Part shown: positions 1-9,312 of the stretch, piece after piece
Position numbering within the stretch: the stretch's first letter is position 1
Layout: each line of letters opens with the position of its first letter
Origin: Fidelibacterota bacterium
GTDB lineage: Bacteria > Marinisomatota > SORT01
Assembly: GCA_022563775.1 (NCBI GenBank)
Contig: JADFMS010000005.1
Coordinates: forward strand, 1-56,779
DNA length: 56,779 bases
Direction: 5' to 3'
Made by a program: the position numbers and the translations under genes
Notes under the pieces: generated by a model
What the model was told of the DNA's origin: nothing
What the model saw: only the letters and a program-made list of their open reading frames with translations
Databases searched by the model: none

Positions 1-591
1 CCTGCTTCAAATGCCCAGCGCTATTATAAAAAAGCAAAAGCTGCGCGTTCGGGAGAAAAGAAACTTCTGCGGGCTATTAGAGAGGGAGAAAAAATGATTC
101 CGGACCTTGCCAAATTGGTAGTGAAGCTCGAATCTGTCAGCACTCTCAAAGAGTGGGACATGTTTGAGAAGAATTCTCTTAAAAAACGGCTTCCGGCAAT
201 TCGTTCTAATCGGCAAAAACAAGATGCGCCGTCTTTACCTTACAAAACATTCGAAGCGCCTGAAGGCTACGCCGTTTATGTGGGTAAAAGCGCTAAAGAC
301 AACGATAAGTTAACTTTTAAGGTAGGAAAGAAAAACGATTTGTGGTTGCACGTACAGGGAGCGCAAGGTTCCCATGTAGTAGTTCCCGCGTTGAAAAAAG
401 GCATCCCTTTTCCTCGTGATGTTATCGTGTTCGCGGCTCAACTTGCAGCAAGAAACAGTAAGCAAAAACACTCCGGTATGGTGCCGGTTATATATACACA
501 GTGTAAATACGTTTGGAAGAAAAAAGGGGGACCGCCCGGAACCGTGCATATCAAGAATGAAAAAACAATTATGGTGAAGCCGGGATTATAG
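1..591 (+). CDS. NFACT/RqcH-family protein, C-terminal part (5' end outside window)
   Basis: The reading frame is open from base 1, so the gene starts before the window; about 196 residues are visible. The first residues (SNAQRYYKKAKAAR) match the NA-RYYKKYNK-type segment that precedes the coiled coil of NFACT proteins. After this comes the NFACT-R (DUF814) domain, seen as YAVYVGKSAKDNDKLTF, then DLWLHVQGAQGSHVV near the middle and a closing IMVKPGL. In this family (bacterial RqcH, eukaryotic Rqc2/NEMF) the protein binds stalled 50S-peptidyl-tRNA complexes and directs C-terminal tailing of nascent chains; some members act as fibronectin-binding proteins. The ATG at base 94 lies inside the domain and is not the start. 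The family call is confident; the ribosome-rescue role is inferred from homologues. Confidence 0.9.
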   Translation, partial: PASNAQRYYKKAKAARSGEKKLLRAIREGEKMIPDLAKLVVKLESVSTLKEWDMFEKNSLKKRLPAIRSNRQKQDAPSLPYKTFEAPEGYAVYVGKSAKDNDKLTFKVGKKNDLWLHVQGAQGSHVVVPALKKGIPFPRDVIVFAAQLAARNSKQKHSGMVPVIYTQCKYVWKKKGGPPGTVHIKNEKTIMVKPGL

Positions 592-1068
592 AAACGAGCA
601 GGATTACTCCTGCCCTTGAGGGTGGCACTGCCACCATTGCGAGTCATGGGGAATGATTACAATTTTTTCTACAAAATATTACATACCGAACGATAACACC
701 CCTCGCCTCTGCGAGGCACTTTCCTCAAGGGGAAAGGCTTCGTCATTGCGAGGAGTGGCAACGTCACGACGTGGCAATCTCATACTGAAGAAACTAATCC
801 GAGATTACTTAGTCGTTACACTCCTCGACAGCCCGAATTATGTCACTCTTGACACACCCCGCCCTGCGGGCACCCCTCTTTTTAGAGGGGAACTTTAGTT
901 CCATCTTCGATAGGATATGTGCGAATCAGGATTCAGACTGACCCGCCACATAATTTCTCCCCTCCTTCATAAGGAGGGGACGCCTCGAAGAGGCAGGGGT
1001 GGTTATTTTCCGTGCGGGTTAGGAACTTGCAGCCTAAACTCATACGAAGCCCTGACTGCCACGAAAAT
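592..1068. repeat. Intergenic block of dispersed palindromic repeats
   Basis: There is no credible gene in these 477 bases. The block is a patchwork of GC-rich inverted repeats that recur elsewhere in the window. At about 692-738 there is a CCTCGCCTCTGCGAGG hairpin with CCTCAAGGGGAAAGG (also near 3570 and 48870). At 745-784 there is a CATTGCGAGGAG...GGCAATCTCAT element (also near 3280-3420). At about 855-897 there is a CCCCGCCCTGCGGG / CCCCTCTTTTTAGAGGGG element (also near 11230 and 48925). At about 958-1003 there is a CCCTCCTTCATAAGGAGGG element (also near 10945). At about 1012-1062 there is a GTGCGGGTTAGGAACTTG element (also near 38712 and 49016). Short reading frames here are by-products of the repeats. 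Confidence 0.75.
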
Positions 1069-3138
1069 CTAATTCACCACTACCTCTTCGGGATCAGCTT
1101 CAACATCCTCTTTCTCTTCATCAAAGAAATGCTTAAAATCAAGCATCTGAGTCTTTAGATCCATCGGGTACGAAATTTCTATATCCGTTATGCTGCCGTC
1201 ATCTCCATATACGGGCGTCAAGCGTGGAAACACCACCACATCGAAATCTGACATACCTATTGCAAGCGAGCGTTCGAGTATTTCATCTCTGAGCAGTGTA
1301 TCTATCTTTATTCCATATTCAGAAATTATAGCTTTCGCGCCTTCGTAGTCGCCTGTTGCCTTTATCTCCATCAGTTTGGAAAGAAGTTCTCCGATTCCTT
1401 TACGCATCTCATCATAATCAACGACTTCGTAATAAGTCTTTCCGTCTATCTTTTTCACCTCGATGCCGTTTGTATTCCGCCTGATGTATTCGATTATCAT
1501 CTGCCTCGCGCGATCATGGTCCTGCTCGATCTGATCGCCCTCCGGAACTTTTCTGAGTTTGGTGAGAGCCTCCATCGCAATCTTATCATAGCCGGCTTTT
1601 CCTACATCCGTTGAGGGAGCGACTCCCATTTCAACTAATTTAGGATCGAAAAAATTCCATAACGCAACGAGTTCAGCTCGCGCTTCTTCCAATGTAGAAT
1701 AATATTCCTTGATGTAATCTTTTGGATCGCCTTCAAGATCAGCGGCTTTCCTGCCTGAAGCATGACCCACCACCTCGTGCATGGCAATTTTCAGGTCATA
1801 GATCAAACCTCCGAATTTTTTGGCTCTTGACTTCATTTCCTCCGAAACGGCAAACTCTTCCATCTCCACAGTGGCATGGGCGACATGCCTTGCTATAACG
1901 ACATTCCCCAACACAACGCTTTTGGAACCGTACTCTTCCCTTATCGCCTGCTCATTAGGGAGATTGATTCCGCGGGGACTCTTTGGACCCGAATCACCCG
2001 TTCCCAACAGATTATACACTACATTCGCCACAGGAGCGTCTATTTCAGAACGCTTGTATTCATCCGCCCAGGGTGCCTTTTGTTCAAAGTACAGAGCGTT
2101 TTCTGCAAACGCTCTCAGCATACTCGTATTTTCTTCATCCACTAATTCAAGTGTTGCTTCATAGGAACCCTTCTGTGCGCGCGGGTCATCGTAGACTTCT
2201 ATAAAGCCGTTTATAATATCAATTTTTACGCTGTTCTGAACCCATGCGATGTTATACGCACGGAAATCCTCTAAATCACCCGTTCGGAAATAATTGGCAA
2301 GCAGCCTAAGAACATTCGCTTGATCCGGTTCTGCATACTCAGCCGCTTCTCCCAATTCTTTCGCAGCCAATTCGAGCTCTTTGGCGTACATTCCCGGCTC
2401 TATCCCGTCACCTCCTGCCCTGTAAACGAGTTCAATCAACTCTCCATTTTGTACGACGATTTTGGAATTCAAAGAGTTCTTCTCAATAAATCCCTCAAGG
2501 TCCGCTAAAGTAACACCATCGTAAAAATTTACAGCGCTCGTAGCCAACATATCTTTTCCCTCTTCGGGATTCTTATTGGTCTTTACGGGTTCAAACTCTT
2601 TGTCAAATATATATGGTCTTAGATGGCTCAAGACTTCGTCAAGGTCTTCATCTTTTTTTAAGCCGAAATCAGCTCCGTTTGCCTCAGCGATAGACGCCGC
2701 TTTTGAGAAACTGATAAAGCTGATATCAGGTATAAACTTTCTCGAATTGTCCTCGTCATATTGGCTGTTATTTATCCAAAAAAGTTTTGTGTATTCGAGA
2801 ATTTCGCTCTGCACATCTTCATCTATCCCTTCGGGATTTTCGACAATCGCTTCAAGAATATTCCGGATCTTCAATGCGTACTTGTGATTTTGGTCGTAAT
2901 AGATATCTCGACCCGCTATCGCCGACCGATACAGATGCCAGGCTAACATCTTTTCCTTTAGCGTAAGATCCTTAAATCCATCCGCATAAACCTGTACCAC
3001 CATTACGTTACGAACCTTCTCTAAGAAATATTTTCTCTCGCCTTCTGTATTTATATCACCCGAATCCTTCTTAGAACATCCTGCTGTCAGTGTCGCCCCC
3101 GCAATTAATAACATCACAACTACTTTAAACTTTTTCAT
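1069..3138 (-). CDS. Dipeptidyl-peptidase III-like M49 metallopeptidase, lipoprotein
   Basis: This is a zinc exopeptidase of family M49, 689 aa from the chosen start, close to the usual DPP III length. The zinc motif HEVVGH lies at residues 454-459 and the second motif EEARAE at 484-489; both match the HEXXGH and EECRAE motifs of characterised DPP III in sequence and spacing. The N-terminus MKKFKVVVMLLIAGATLTAGC is a lipoprotein signal with a lipobox (LTAGC), so the enzyme should be tethered in the periplasm or outer membrane. The start at 3138 is preceded by a GAGGG ribosome site. An upstream in-frame extension to 3216 is rejected because it overlaps a good promoter. It is transcribed alone and flanked by repeat blocks on both sides. 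Confidence 0.93.
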   Translation of the reverse strand: MKKFKVVVMLLIAGATLTAGCSKKDSGDINTEGERKYFLEKVRNVMVVQVYADGFKDLTLKEKMLAWHLYRSAIAGRDIYYDQNHKYALKIRNILEAIVENPEGIDEDVQSEILEYTKLFWINNSQYDEDNSRKFIPDISFISFSKAASIAEANGADFGLKKDEDLDEVLSHLRPYIFDKEFEPVKTNKNPEEGKDMLATSAVNFYDGVTLADLEGFIEKNSLNSKIVVQNGELIELVYRAGGDGIEPGMYAKELELAAKELGEAAEYAEPDQANVLRLLANYFRTGDLEDFRAYNIAWVQNSVKIDIINGFIEVYDDPRAQKGSYEATLELVDEENTSMLRAFAENALYFEQKAPWADEYKRSEIDAPVANVVYNLLGTGDSGPKSPRGINLPNEQAIREEYGSKSVVLGNVVIARHVAHATVEMEEFAVSEEMKSRAKKFGGLIYDLKIAMHEVVGHASGRKAADLEGDPKDYIKEYYSTLEEARAELVALWNFFDPKLVEMGVAPSTDVGKAGYDKIAMEALTKLRKVPEGDQIEQDHDRARQMIIEYIRRNTNGIEVKKIDGKTYYEVVDYDEMRKGIGELLSKLMEIKATGDYEGAKAIISEYGIKIDTLLRDEILERSLAIGMSDFDVVVFPRLTPVYGDDGSITDIEISYPMDLKTQMLDFKHFFDEEKEDVEADPEEVVVN

Positions 3139-3187
3139 GACTTTTCCCTCTGAACTAAATGCTGCGTTATTGATTTTTACTTCTCTT

Positions 3188-3216
3188 AAGTTATTTAAAT
3201 CAACAGCAACTGTCAA
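3188..3216 (-). promoter_or_regulatory. Sigma-70-type promoter for the M49 peptidase gene
   Basis: On the minus strand TTGACA (3211-3216) and TAACTT (3188-3193) are separated by 17 bases. The -10 element lies about 50 bases upstream of the MKKF start codon, which supports the shorter start. Confidence 0.6.
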
Positions 3217-3687
3217 GCCTAACCCGGAGAATTGGAAGTGCGGGTCAGGAATTTTTCTGATCGTACCATAAGTATACGGTCATTGCGAGGAGTCCCGAAA
3301 CTTCGGGACGACGCGGCAGCCGAAGACAGGCGTAAGCCAATCTCGCGCCACTGATCTACGACTGAGATTGCTTCATTCTGATGAATCAGTGTTCGCAATG
3401 ACAGCCGAGTACGGGTTAGGAATTTTTCTTCTAAAGTAATTCTATTTAGCCCAGCCAATTATGGCTGGGAGACGGAGGGTGTCCAAACCTCCTCCCTTGA
3501 GGGAGGTGTCACTTTGTGACGGAGGGTGTGATTGTAATCGTCTTACAAAGCTATCTCCACCGAATGATCACGTCCCTCGCCTCTGCGAGGCATTCCCCTC
3601 AAGGGGAGAGGAAAAATGTGCAAGTAAGGAATTTTGCTGACCGAAATTAAAATTAGAAAGAATTAGAAATTTAAAAAGAAAACCCGT
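3217..3687. repeat. Intergenic block of dispersed palindromic repeats
   Basis: These 471 bases have no supported gene. They contain two GTGCGGGT(C/T)AGGAATTTTTCT-type units (about 3238 and 3411). Between them is a long CATTGCGAGGAG...AATCTCGCGCCACTG...GATTGC...GCAATGACA element (3280-3403) with an internal CCCGAAACTTCGGG hairpin. Further elements are a CCTCCCTTGAGGGAGG hairpin at about 3489-3507 with GTCACTTTGTGAC beside it, and a CCTCGCCTCTGCGAGG element near 3575-3612. The same families fill the gaps at 592-1068, 10784-11343 and 48662-49125. Confidence 0.75.
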
Positions 3688-4782
3688 TTACTCTATCCAA
3701 AGCCCCGAATTGAAATCCACAAGGAGAGAAACTCGGTGCGTATCTCCTAAATTTTCCTGCGAGCCGACGGAGCCGAAAGAATAATCTACCGTCGCTCCCC
3801 TGACCTTGATACCGATACCAGCGCTAAACGGTTCAACTTCCCCCCTACCCGCTCGCAGTATCAAGCGGTCATTCACATGGAGTTCTCCGCCGAAAGTAAG
3901 TGAAGTAAACGATCCTCCGAGACCGATGCCGTCAGAAGAAAATGACCTGTCACCGTCCGTCCGGGTCACAAATTCTATGCTCGGCATCAACCACGCCTCA
4001 GAAAAGGGAAGTTCGACTATAGTGGAGATCCCCGAACGCAAGGTTGGAGATATGAGTTCTTTGGTTCCCGTGTCCCATGCAAGTAGAGTTGTAGTAACGT
4101 CCTGCAAGTTTGCGCCGATGAAAATCTTATCCCTTAAACGATATTTCATGGCAATATCGAATCCAAGTCCGTTGGCGGAGTGGTTCGCAAACGCTTTTCG
4201 TATGAATTTTACGCTACCACCGTAGGCGAACCGTTCGTTAAATTGTCTTCCGTAAGAAAGATAGAACGCCCATTCGGAATCACTGAATTTGGTTATCGCA
4301 TCTTCATCTAATCGCTCTCCAAAATCAAGTTGGCCGTTCCCTTCTGTGCCGTCAGGATCATCTGTTCCGGGGATACCGTCCGTTCCGTAATCCAAAAGAG
4401 CGTTAGTTGTGTTCGGGATCCCCTCGACACCAAGCCGTATCATGCTGAAACTGATGGCTCTGTCACTGGCATACGGACGGGCATATGCGGCGTAATCATA
4501 GCTGACTATTCCACCGAAACGTTCAGAATGCATGGCGGAAGCCTGTTGATTCTCTATAGAAGCCAAACCAGCGGCGTTCCAATATCCGGCTGTAACGTCA
4601 TCCGCAACACTTACGAATGCGCTGCCCATACCAAGCGCTCGCGCGCCCACACCGGTAGATATAAATTCACCGGCATATTTTGCAATGCTTTGAGCAAATG
4701 CCTCTTGAGAGACGAGAACTGCCAATAAAAGCAGTGTGACCAATTGAAATTTCTTTTTAAACATATTCATATTTGTTGCCAT
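3688..4782 (-). CDS. PorV/PorQ-family outer-membrane beta-barrel protein
   Basis: The protein is 364 aa with a signal peptide (KKKFQLVTLLLLAVLVSQEAFAQ). It carries the hallmark N-terminal motif of the PorV/PorQ (UPF0164) family directly after the signal: GVGARALGMGSAFVSVADD followed by YWNAAGLA. The rest alternates amphipathic strands typical of a FadL-like barrel. In the type IX secretion system PorV shuttles cargo from the translocon to the PorU sortase. A PorU homologue and several cargo proteins are encoded 14-32 kb away, which fits. FCB genomes often carry several PorV-like paralogues, so this may not be the dedicated shuttle. Two further ATGs lie within seven codons (4770 and 4764) and the ribosome site is weak, so the exact start is uncertain. 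It follows mutS by 32 bases. Confidence 0.8.
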   Translation of the reverse strand: MATNMNMFKKKFQLVTLLLLAVLVSQEAFAQSIAKYAGEFISTGVGARALGMGSAFVSVADDVTAGYWNAAGLASIENQQASAMHSERFGGIVSYDYAAYARPYASDRAISFSMIRLGVEGIPNTTNALLDYGTDGIPGTDDPDGTEGNGQLDFGERLDEDAITKFSDSEWAFYLSYGRQFNERFAYGGSVKFIRKAFANHSANGLGFDIAMKYRLRDKIFIGANLQDVTTTLLAWDTGTKELISPTLRSGISTIVELPFSEAWLMPSIEFVTRTDGDRSFSSDGIGLGGSFTSLTFGGELHVNDRLILRAGRGEVEPFSAGIGIKVRGATVDYSFGSVGSQENLGDTHRVSLLVDFNSGLWIE

Positions 4783-4814
4783 TTTTACGAATCAAACCCC
4801 ATACAGGTTCCCGA

Positions 4815-7430
4815 CTATTTCTCCAATCCCCATTTCTTTTTGAGCTCGTCAAGTTTCGCCATAGCCTCTAAAGGTGTCATGCTGTTCAAATCGAGCTCCT
4901 TAAGTTCCTCTTTGAGCTTGGCTTCTTTCTCATCAAATATACCGATTTGATATTCAGAAACACTCTCTTTTTTCACACGCCGTTTTTGCAGCGATGAGTA
5001 CTGCGTTTCCAGTGACCAAAGTACCTCTTTGGCTCTCTCTATCACGGAGCGTGGAAGTCCTGCTAATTGAGCAACCTGAATTCCGTAACTATGGTCAGCG
5101 CTTCCCGGAATTATTTTTCGTAGAAAAACTATCTTATCTCCGTATTCCTTAACCGCTACATTGAGATTATGAACCCTCGGAAGCAATTCCGCAAGTTCCG
5201 CTAATTCGTGATAATGAGTGGCAAAAAGCGTCTTGGCAGCTACCGTCGGATTGTTATGCAGATATTCGGTCACCGACCATGCTATCGAAAGACCGTCATA
5301 CGTACTTGTTCCCCTCCCGATTTCATCCAACAAGATCAGGCTTCTCTCTGTTGCGTTATTGAGTATGTTCGCCGTTTCATTCATCTCCACTAAAAACGTG
5401 CTCTCACCTCCGGCGAGGTTATCCGACGCTCCCACTCTCGTGAAAAGCTTGTCTACAATGCCCATTTTCACTTCACTCGCGGGAACATAACTCCCTATCT
5501 GAGCGAGCAGAACTATCATTGCTATCTGACGTAGGTAAGTCGATTTACCTGCCATGTTAGGTCCTGTAACGATTTGGATCTGTCGGTCGTGACAGTCAGC
5601 TTCCAAGTCATTCGGGACGAACGACTCTCCCGGCGGTAACAGTTCCTCTACGACAGGATGCCTTCCGTCTTTGATGCTGATACGAGTTGAATCCTCAAGA
5701 ACAGGACGGGTCCACTGTTCGCTTTCCGCCGTCAGACCGAATGTGGACAGAACATCGAGCCTCGCTATCACATCGGCGTTCCACTGTATCTCGCCTGCCG
5801 AGTCCAATACCTTATCAAGAACCTCATCGAAAAGTTTTAGCTCTAACGCTTTTATCTTCTCTTCAGCGCCGAGAACCTTTTCTTCATATTCTTTTAATTC
5901 GGGTGTTATATATCGTTCACTGTTTACAAGAGTCTGCTTCCTTATAAAATCCTCAGGCACCTTGTTTATGTGAGTTTTCGTTACTTCGAGATAGTAACCG
6001 AAGACCTTATTATAACCTATCTTCAGTGAGGGAATTCGGAGTCGTTCCCTCTCCTTTGCCTGCATTGAGGCTATCCAATCCTTCCCTGAGGAGGAGATCG
6101 AACGGAGTTCATCCAATTCTTCGTTATAACCGTCTCTGATATATCCGCCATCTGTTTTCGTAGCCGGAGGTTCATCATTCAAAGCGGATTTTATCAGCTC
6201 CGTCAGTTTGCTAAGATCTGTCGATTGAGAGATCAGAGATTTGAGTTCCTTGTTCTTAATAGAATTCAACAGCAGTTTAAGATCCGGAATATGAACCAGG
6301 CTATGTTTTAAGGCTACAAGGTCCCTTGGCATTGCTCGTCCGGAGGATAGCCTTGAAAGCAGACGTTCTATGTCATTCATACTTCCGAGGCGCTCTCTTA
6401 CTTCATCTCTCAGATTACTTTCCGAGGAGAAAAAACTCACTACTTCCAACCGTTTCTCGATATCGCTGATTTCAGTTAGCGGATTGCGGAGCCAATTTCG
6501 TAACAGCCGTGAACCCATTGCAGTTTTAGTTCTGTTTATAACATCTAATAAAGAACTTTGCTGCGCGCCGCTCATCATCGGTTCGAAAAGCTCAAGATTC
6601 CTTACCGTCGTTTGGTCCAATCCCATGAAGGAATCTTCTTTGTGAACGGAAATAGTCGTGAAGTGCCTCAAGCTCTCTTTATGATTCTGTTCGAGGTAAT
6701 GAAGCAGCGCGCCGGCGCTCTTCACACCCACCGTTAAGTCTTCTATTCCGAATCCTTTAAGATTCTTCGTCTTAAATTGCTCTGTGAGCTGCTCATATGC
6801 ATAATCTTTGGAAAATATCCAATCTTCCAATGATGTAACCATCGCGGAGATCCCGTTCAGAAGATTCTCCTCTCCGTTCTCCCCCGATTGTTGTATCAGA
6901 ATCTCCGAAGGCTCGATCGACCTCAACCGTTCTTTCAAAGCCATCTTGTCTATTTCAGAAACAGAAAATGCGCCCGTAGATGCATCCGCCCATGAAAGTC
7001 CGACCTCGTTATCATATATGCATATTGAGGCTATGAAATTATTCTTTCCGTCCTCAAGCATCTTATCGGAAAGCGTCGTTCCGGGTGTGACAGTCTCGAC
7101 TACTTCCCGTTTTACTATGCCTTTTGACAGAGAAGCCTCTTCCACCTGTTCACATATAGCCACCTTGTAGCCGCTATTTACTAATTTATGCAGGTACGTG
7201 TCGAGAGAATGCCAGGGGAAACCAGCCAAGGCAATTTTCGAACCTTTTTCGTCTTTCCCGCGAGCAGTGAGAGTTATTCCTAAAATCTTTGACGTAATCT
7301 TCGCGTCTTCGGCGAAAGTCTCATAAAAATCACCCATTCTGTATAGAAGAATTGAATCGGGGTTCGCCGCTTTTATCTTCCAATATTGTTTCATGAGAGG
7401 TGTCAGCTCATCTTTCACTTTGGTCGTCAT
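4815..7430 (-). CDS. mutS: DNA mismatch repair protein MutS
   Basis: At 871 aa this is full length for bacterial MutS. The mismatch-reading FYE motif is in GDFYETF close to the N-terminus, after the characteristic TPLMKQYWKIK start. The ATPase domain has the Walker A motif GPNMAGKST at residues 623-631, followed by the ABC-type sequences DEIGRGTSTYDG and FATHYHEL. The C-terminal end (residues ~800-871) is helical, as expected for the dimer/tetramer region. MutS recognises mismatches after replication and recruits MutL. Its ATG starts one base after the selB stop (TGAGATG), so translation is probably coupled to selB. This is an unusual neighbour for a repair gene. Confidence 0.97.
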   Translation of the reverse strand: MTTKVKDELTPLMKQYWKIKAANPDSILLYRMGDFYETFAEDAKITSKILGITLTARGKDEKGSKIALAGFPWHSLDTYLHKLVNSGYKVAICEQVEEASLSKGIVKREVVETVTPGTTLSDKMLEDGKNNFIASICIYDNEVGLSWADASTGAFSVSEIDKMALKERLRSIEPSEILIQQSGENGEENLLNGISAMVTSLEDWIFSKDYAYEQLTEQFKTKNLKGFGIEDLTVGVKSAGALLHYLEQNHKESLRHFTTISVHKEDSFMGLDQTTVRNLELFEPMMSGAQQSSLLDVINRTKTAMGSRLLRNWLRNPLTEISDIEKRLEVVSFFSSESNLRDEVRERLGSMNDIERLLSRLSSGRAMPRDLVALKHSLVHIPDLKLLLNSIKNKELKSLISQSTDLSKLTELIKSALNDEPPATKTDGGYIRDGYNEELDELRSISSSGKDWIASMQAKERERLRIPSLKIGYNKVFGYYLEVTKTHINKVPEDFIRKQTLVNSERYITPELKEYEEKVLGAEEKIKALELKLFDEVLDKVLDSAGEIQWNADVIARLDVLSTFGLTAESEQWTRPVLEDSTRISIKDGRHPVVEELLPPGESFVPNDLEADCHDRQIQIVTGPNMAGKSTYLRQIAMIVLLAQIGSYVPASEVKMGIVDKLFTRVGASDNLAGGESTFLVEMNETANILNNATERSLILLDEIGRGTSTYDGLSIAWSVTEYLHNNPTVAAKTLFATHYHELAELAELLPRVHNLNVAVKEYGDKIVFLRKIIPGSADHSYGIQVAQLAGLPRSVIERAKEVLWSLETQYSSLQKRRVKKESVSEYQIGIFDEKEAKLKEELKELDLNSMTPLEAMAKLDELKKKWGLEK

Positions 7431-7431
7431 C

Positions 7432-9312
7432 TCAGGCTTTGACCCTCACATTTCCCTCTCTGCGTGTGATGTTGTTATCATCGAGATAGAGCAGCAGCGG
7501 TATCGCGTATTTTCTGGATACACCCGTCATTTCTTTCAGGTCAGACACGCTGAGCTCATCCTTCTTAGAAAAATGCCCATCGATTTTACCCCGTAATTCT
7601 TCCATCAGCGCCGCGTGAATAAAAAAATCTCCATCAAGTCTGATCACTTTTTCATCCTGAATAAAACGTTTAATAAGCTGGTAGATCTCCTTGTTTTCTC
7701 TTCCAAGTTCAGCTGCCAATTCTTTTGAAGTCGAAGCGTTAAACCTATTCGATAAGAGTGTGTCTTCTAACAGTTTCAATGTGCTCTCCTCGTCGCCCTG
7801 TCCGACACCTTTGATCGAAATCAGTTCGTCCTTCTTAACTATCTTTTTACTTTCAATCAGTAGTTCAATCAGCTGTTCAAATGCTTGCGAAGAGATGCTC
7901 AGCCACTCCCGAATTTCCGATAGTTTTATCCCCGCTGTGGATCGGTTTTCCGTAAAGAATTTTTCCAATCTGAGGAGGATAAGTTCCCTCGACCTGCTCA
8001 ATGATTCAGCGCTGTACCATCGCCTGTTACTCCCTTTGCCAATCGACAATATAAGCGAAGATTTTTCGAGCTCCTTGAGCAATTTCAAGGCTCTATCCGA
8101 TGCTATTCCGAGTTCAACACCTAACTCCTGTTCGCTTATTCCGCTGCCATTCCGCTTCAAAACAAGCACTGCTGATATATCAAGATCGGTTCCTTCATTT
8201 ATTACTTTAAGTAAATCATATATCTCTCTGTCTTTACGCTTATATCTCGAATTTGACAGCTTTAATACTACCCCGCCACCTATAGTCAGCGGAGGCGAAT
8301 ATCTCCGTATTATGAATTTATCCTTGACCGCCACAGGAACCTCTTTTTCGAGAAAAACCTGCACAAATCCGTTTCCACCGGCTTCAATTTCGGCTGAACC
8401 TAAGATGGATATTCTGCCCATTACCTCTCCCGTTCCGAGATGAAGACGAACTCTGGTACGATTCAAAAGCGGCTTCGGAGCGCTGTCGAGAAGATTCAAA
8501 TTTCCTTCAAATATCATGGTCGGATTAAGGTAATTTTTTACCGCTATATGACTTCCCCGAACGACATCTTCCGTGCTTACTCCACTTAAATTCAGGGCGG
8601 CTCTTTCTCCCAATTTTGCATTTTCCGTTTCTTCATTGTGCTGCTGTATTCCACGAACTTTAGCTGCAATCCTGCCGGGTAGAATTTCAACACTATCGCC
8701 TTTCTGAACCGATCCAGAAACTACGGTTCCCGTTACGACAGTTCCGAATCCTTTTACCGAAAATGAGCGGTCTACAGGAAGTCGAAAATATCCTTTGTCA
8801 TCCCTCTCTTTTTTATCATCGATTACCTTATTCAAGGTCTCTTTTATTTTTTCTATCCCGTCTCCATTTGTGGCGGATGCTTTGAAGATAGAAGCGTTTT
8901 CCAAAAAAGTTCCTGTTGTTAATTTCTTGGCATCCTCGACTACCATATCGAGCCAGCTCTCTTCAACAAGATCAATTTTGTTGATAACGATCATACCGTC
9001 CTCTACCCCGAGCAAGCTCAGGATATCCAGATGCTCTCTCGTCTGAGGCATTACTCCGTCATCAGCTGCGATAACGAGAATCACATATGAAATTGTAGAG
9101 ACACCGGTAACCATGTTCTTTATAAATCGTTCATGCCCCGGCACGTCGATAATTGTGGCGTTTTCACCGAAAAACGCAAAACCGATATCGATAGTTACCC
9201 CTCTTGATTTCTCTTCGGGCAGACTATCGGTGTCTTTTCCTGTGAGAGCCTTTACGAGAGCGGTTTTACCATGATCGATATGCCCAGCGGTGCCTATAAC
9301 CACATGACTCAT
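7432..9312 (-). CDS. selB: Selenocysteine-specific elongation factor SelB
   Basis: The protein is 626 aa. It has an EF-Tu-like GTPase domain (GTAGHIDHGKT at the N-terminus, then RGVTIDIGF, DVPGHERF and NKID). Beta-barrel domains follow, and the C-terminal ~250 residues carry winged-helix repeats, the mRNA SECIS-binding part of bacterial SelB. SelB delivers Sec-tRNA to in-frame UGA codons. Its start overlaps the selA stop by four bases (ATGA) and it is followed by mutS after one base, making a selA-selB-mutS unit. No selenoprotein gene, SECIS hairpin or tRNA-Sec was recognised in this window, so the targets must lie elsewhere. Confidence 0.96.
   Translation of the reverse strand: MSHVVIGTAGHIDHGKTALVKALTGKDTDSLPEEKSRGVTIDIGFAFFGENATIIDVPGHERFIKNMVTGVSTISYVILVIAADDGVMPQTREHLDILSLLGVEDGMIVINKIDLVEESWLDMVVEDAKKLTTGTFLENASIFKASATNGDGIEKIKETLNKVIDDKKERDDKGYFRLPVDRSFSVKGFGTVVTGTVVSGSVQKGDSVEILPGRIAAKVRGIQQHNEETENAKLGERAALNLSGVSTEDVVRGSHIAVKNYLNPTMIFEGNLNLLDSAPKPLLNRTRVRLHLGTGEVMGRISILGSAEIEAGGNGFVQVFLEKEVPVAVKDKFIIRRYSPPLTIGGGVVLKLSNSRYKRKDREIYDLLKVINEGTDLDISAVLVLKRNGSGISEQELGVELGIASDRALKLLKELEKSSLILSIGKGSNRRWYSAESLSRSRELILLRLEKFFTENRSTAGIKLSEIREWLSISSQAFEQLIELLIESKKIVKKDELISIKGVGQGDEESTLKLLEDTLLSNRFNASTSKELAAELGRENKEIYQLIKRFIQDEKVIRLDGDFFIHAALMEELRGKIDGHFSKKDELSVSDLKEMTGVSRKYAIPLLLYLDDNNITRREGNVRVKA

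Noticed and set aside
3139..3216. Longer N-terminus for the M49 peptidase
   Set aside because: It would bury a clean lipoprotein signal behind 26 extra residues and overlap a promoter with 17-base spacing.
7691..8443. 250-residue plus-strand frame opposite selB
   Set aside because: It is Ser/Leu-rich, has no family features and lies fully within the clear SelB coding sequence.
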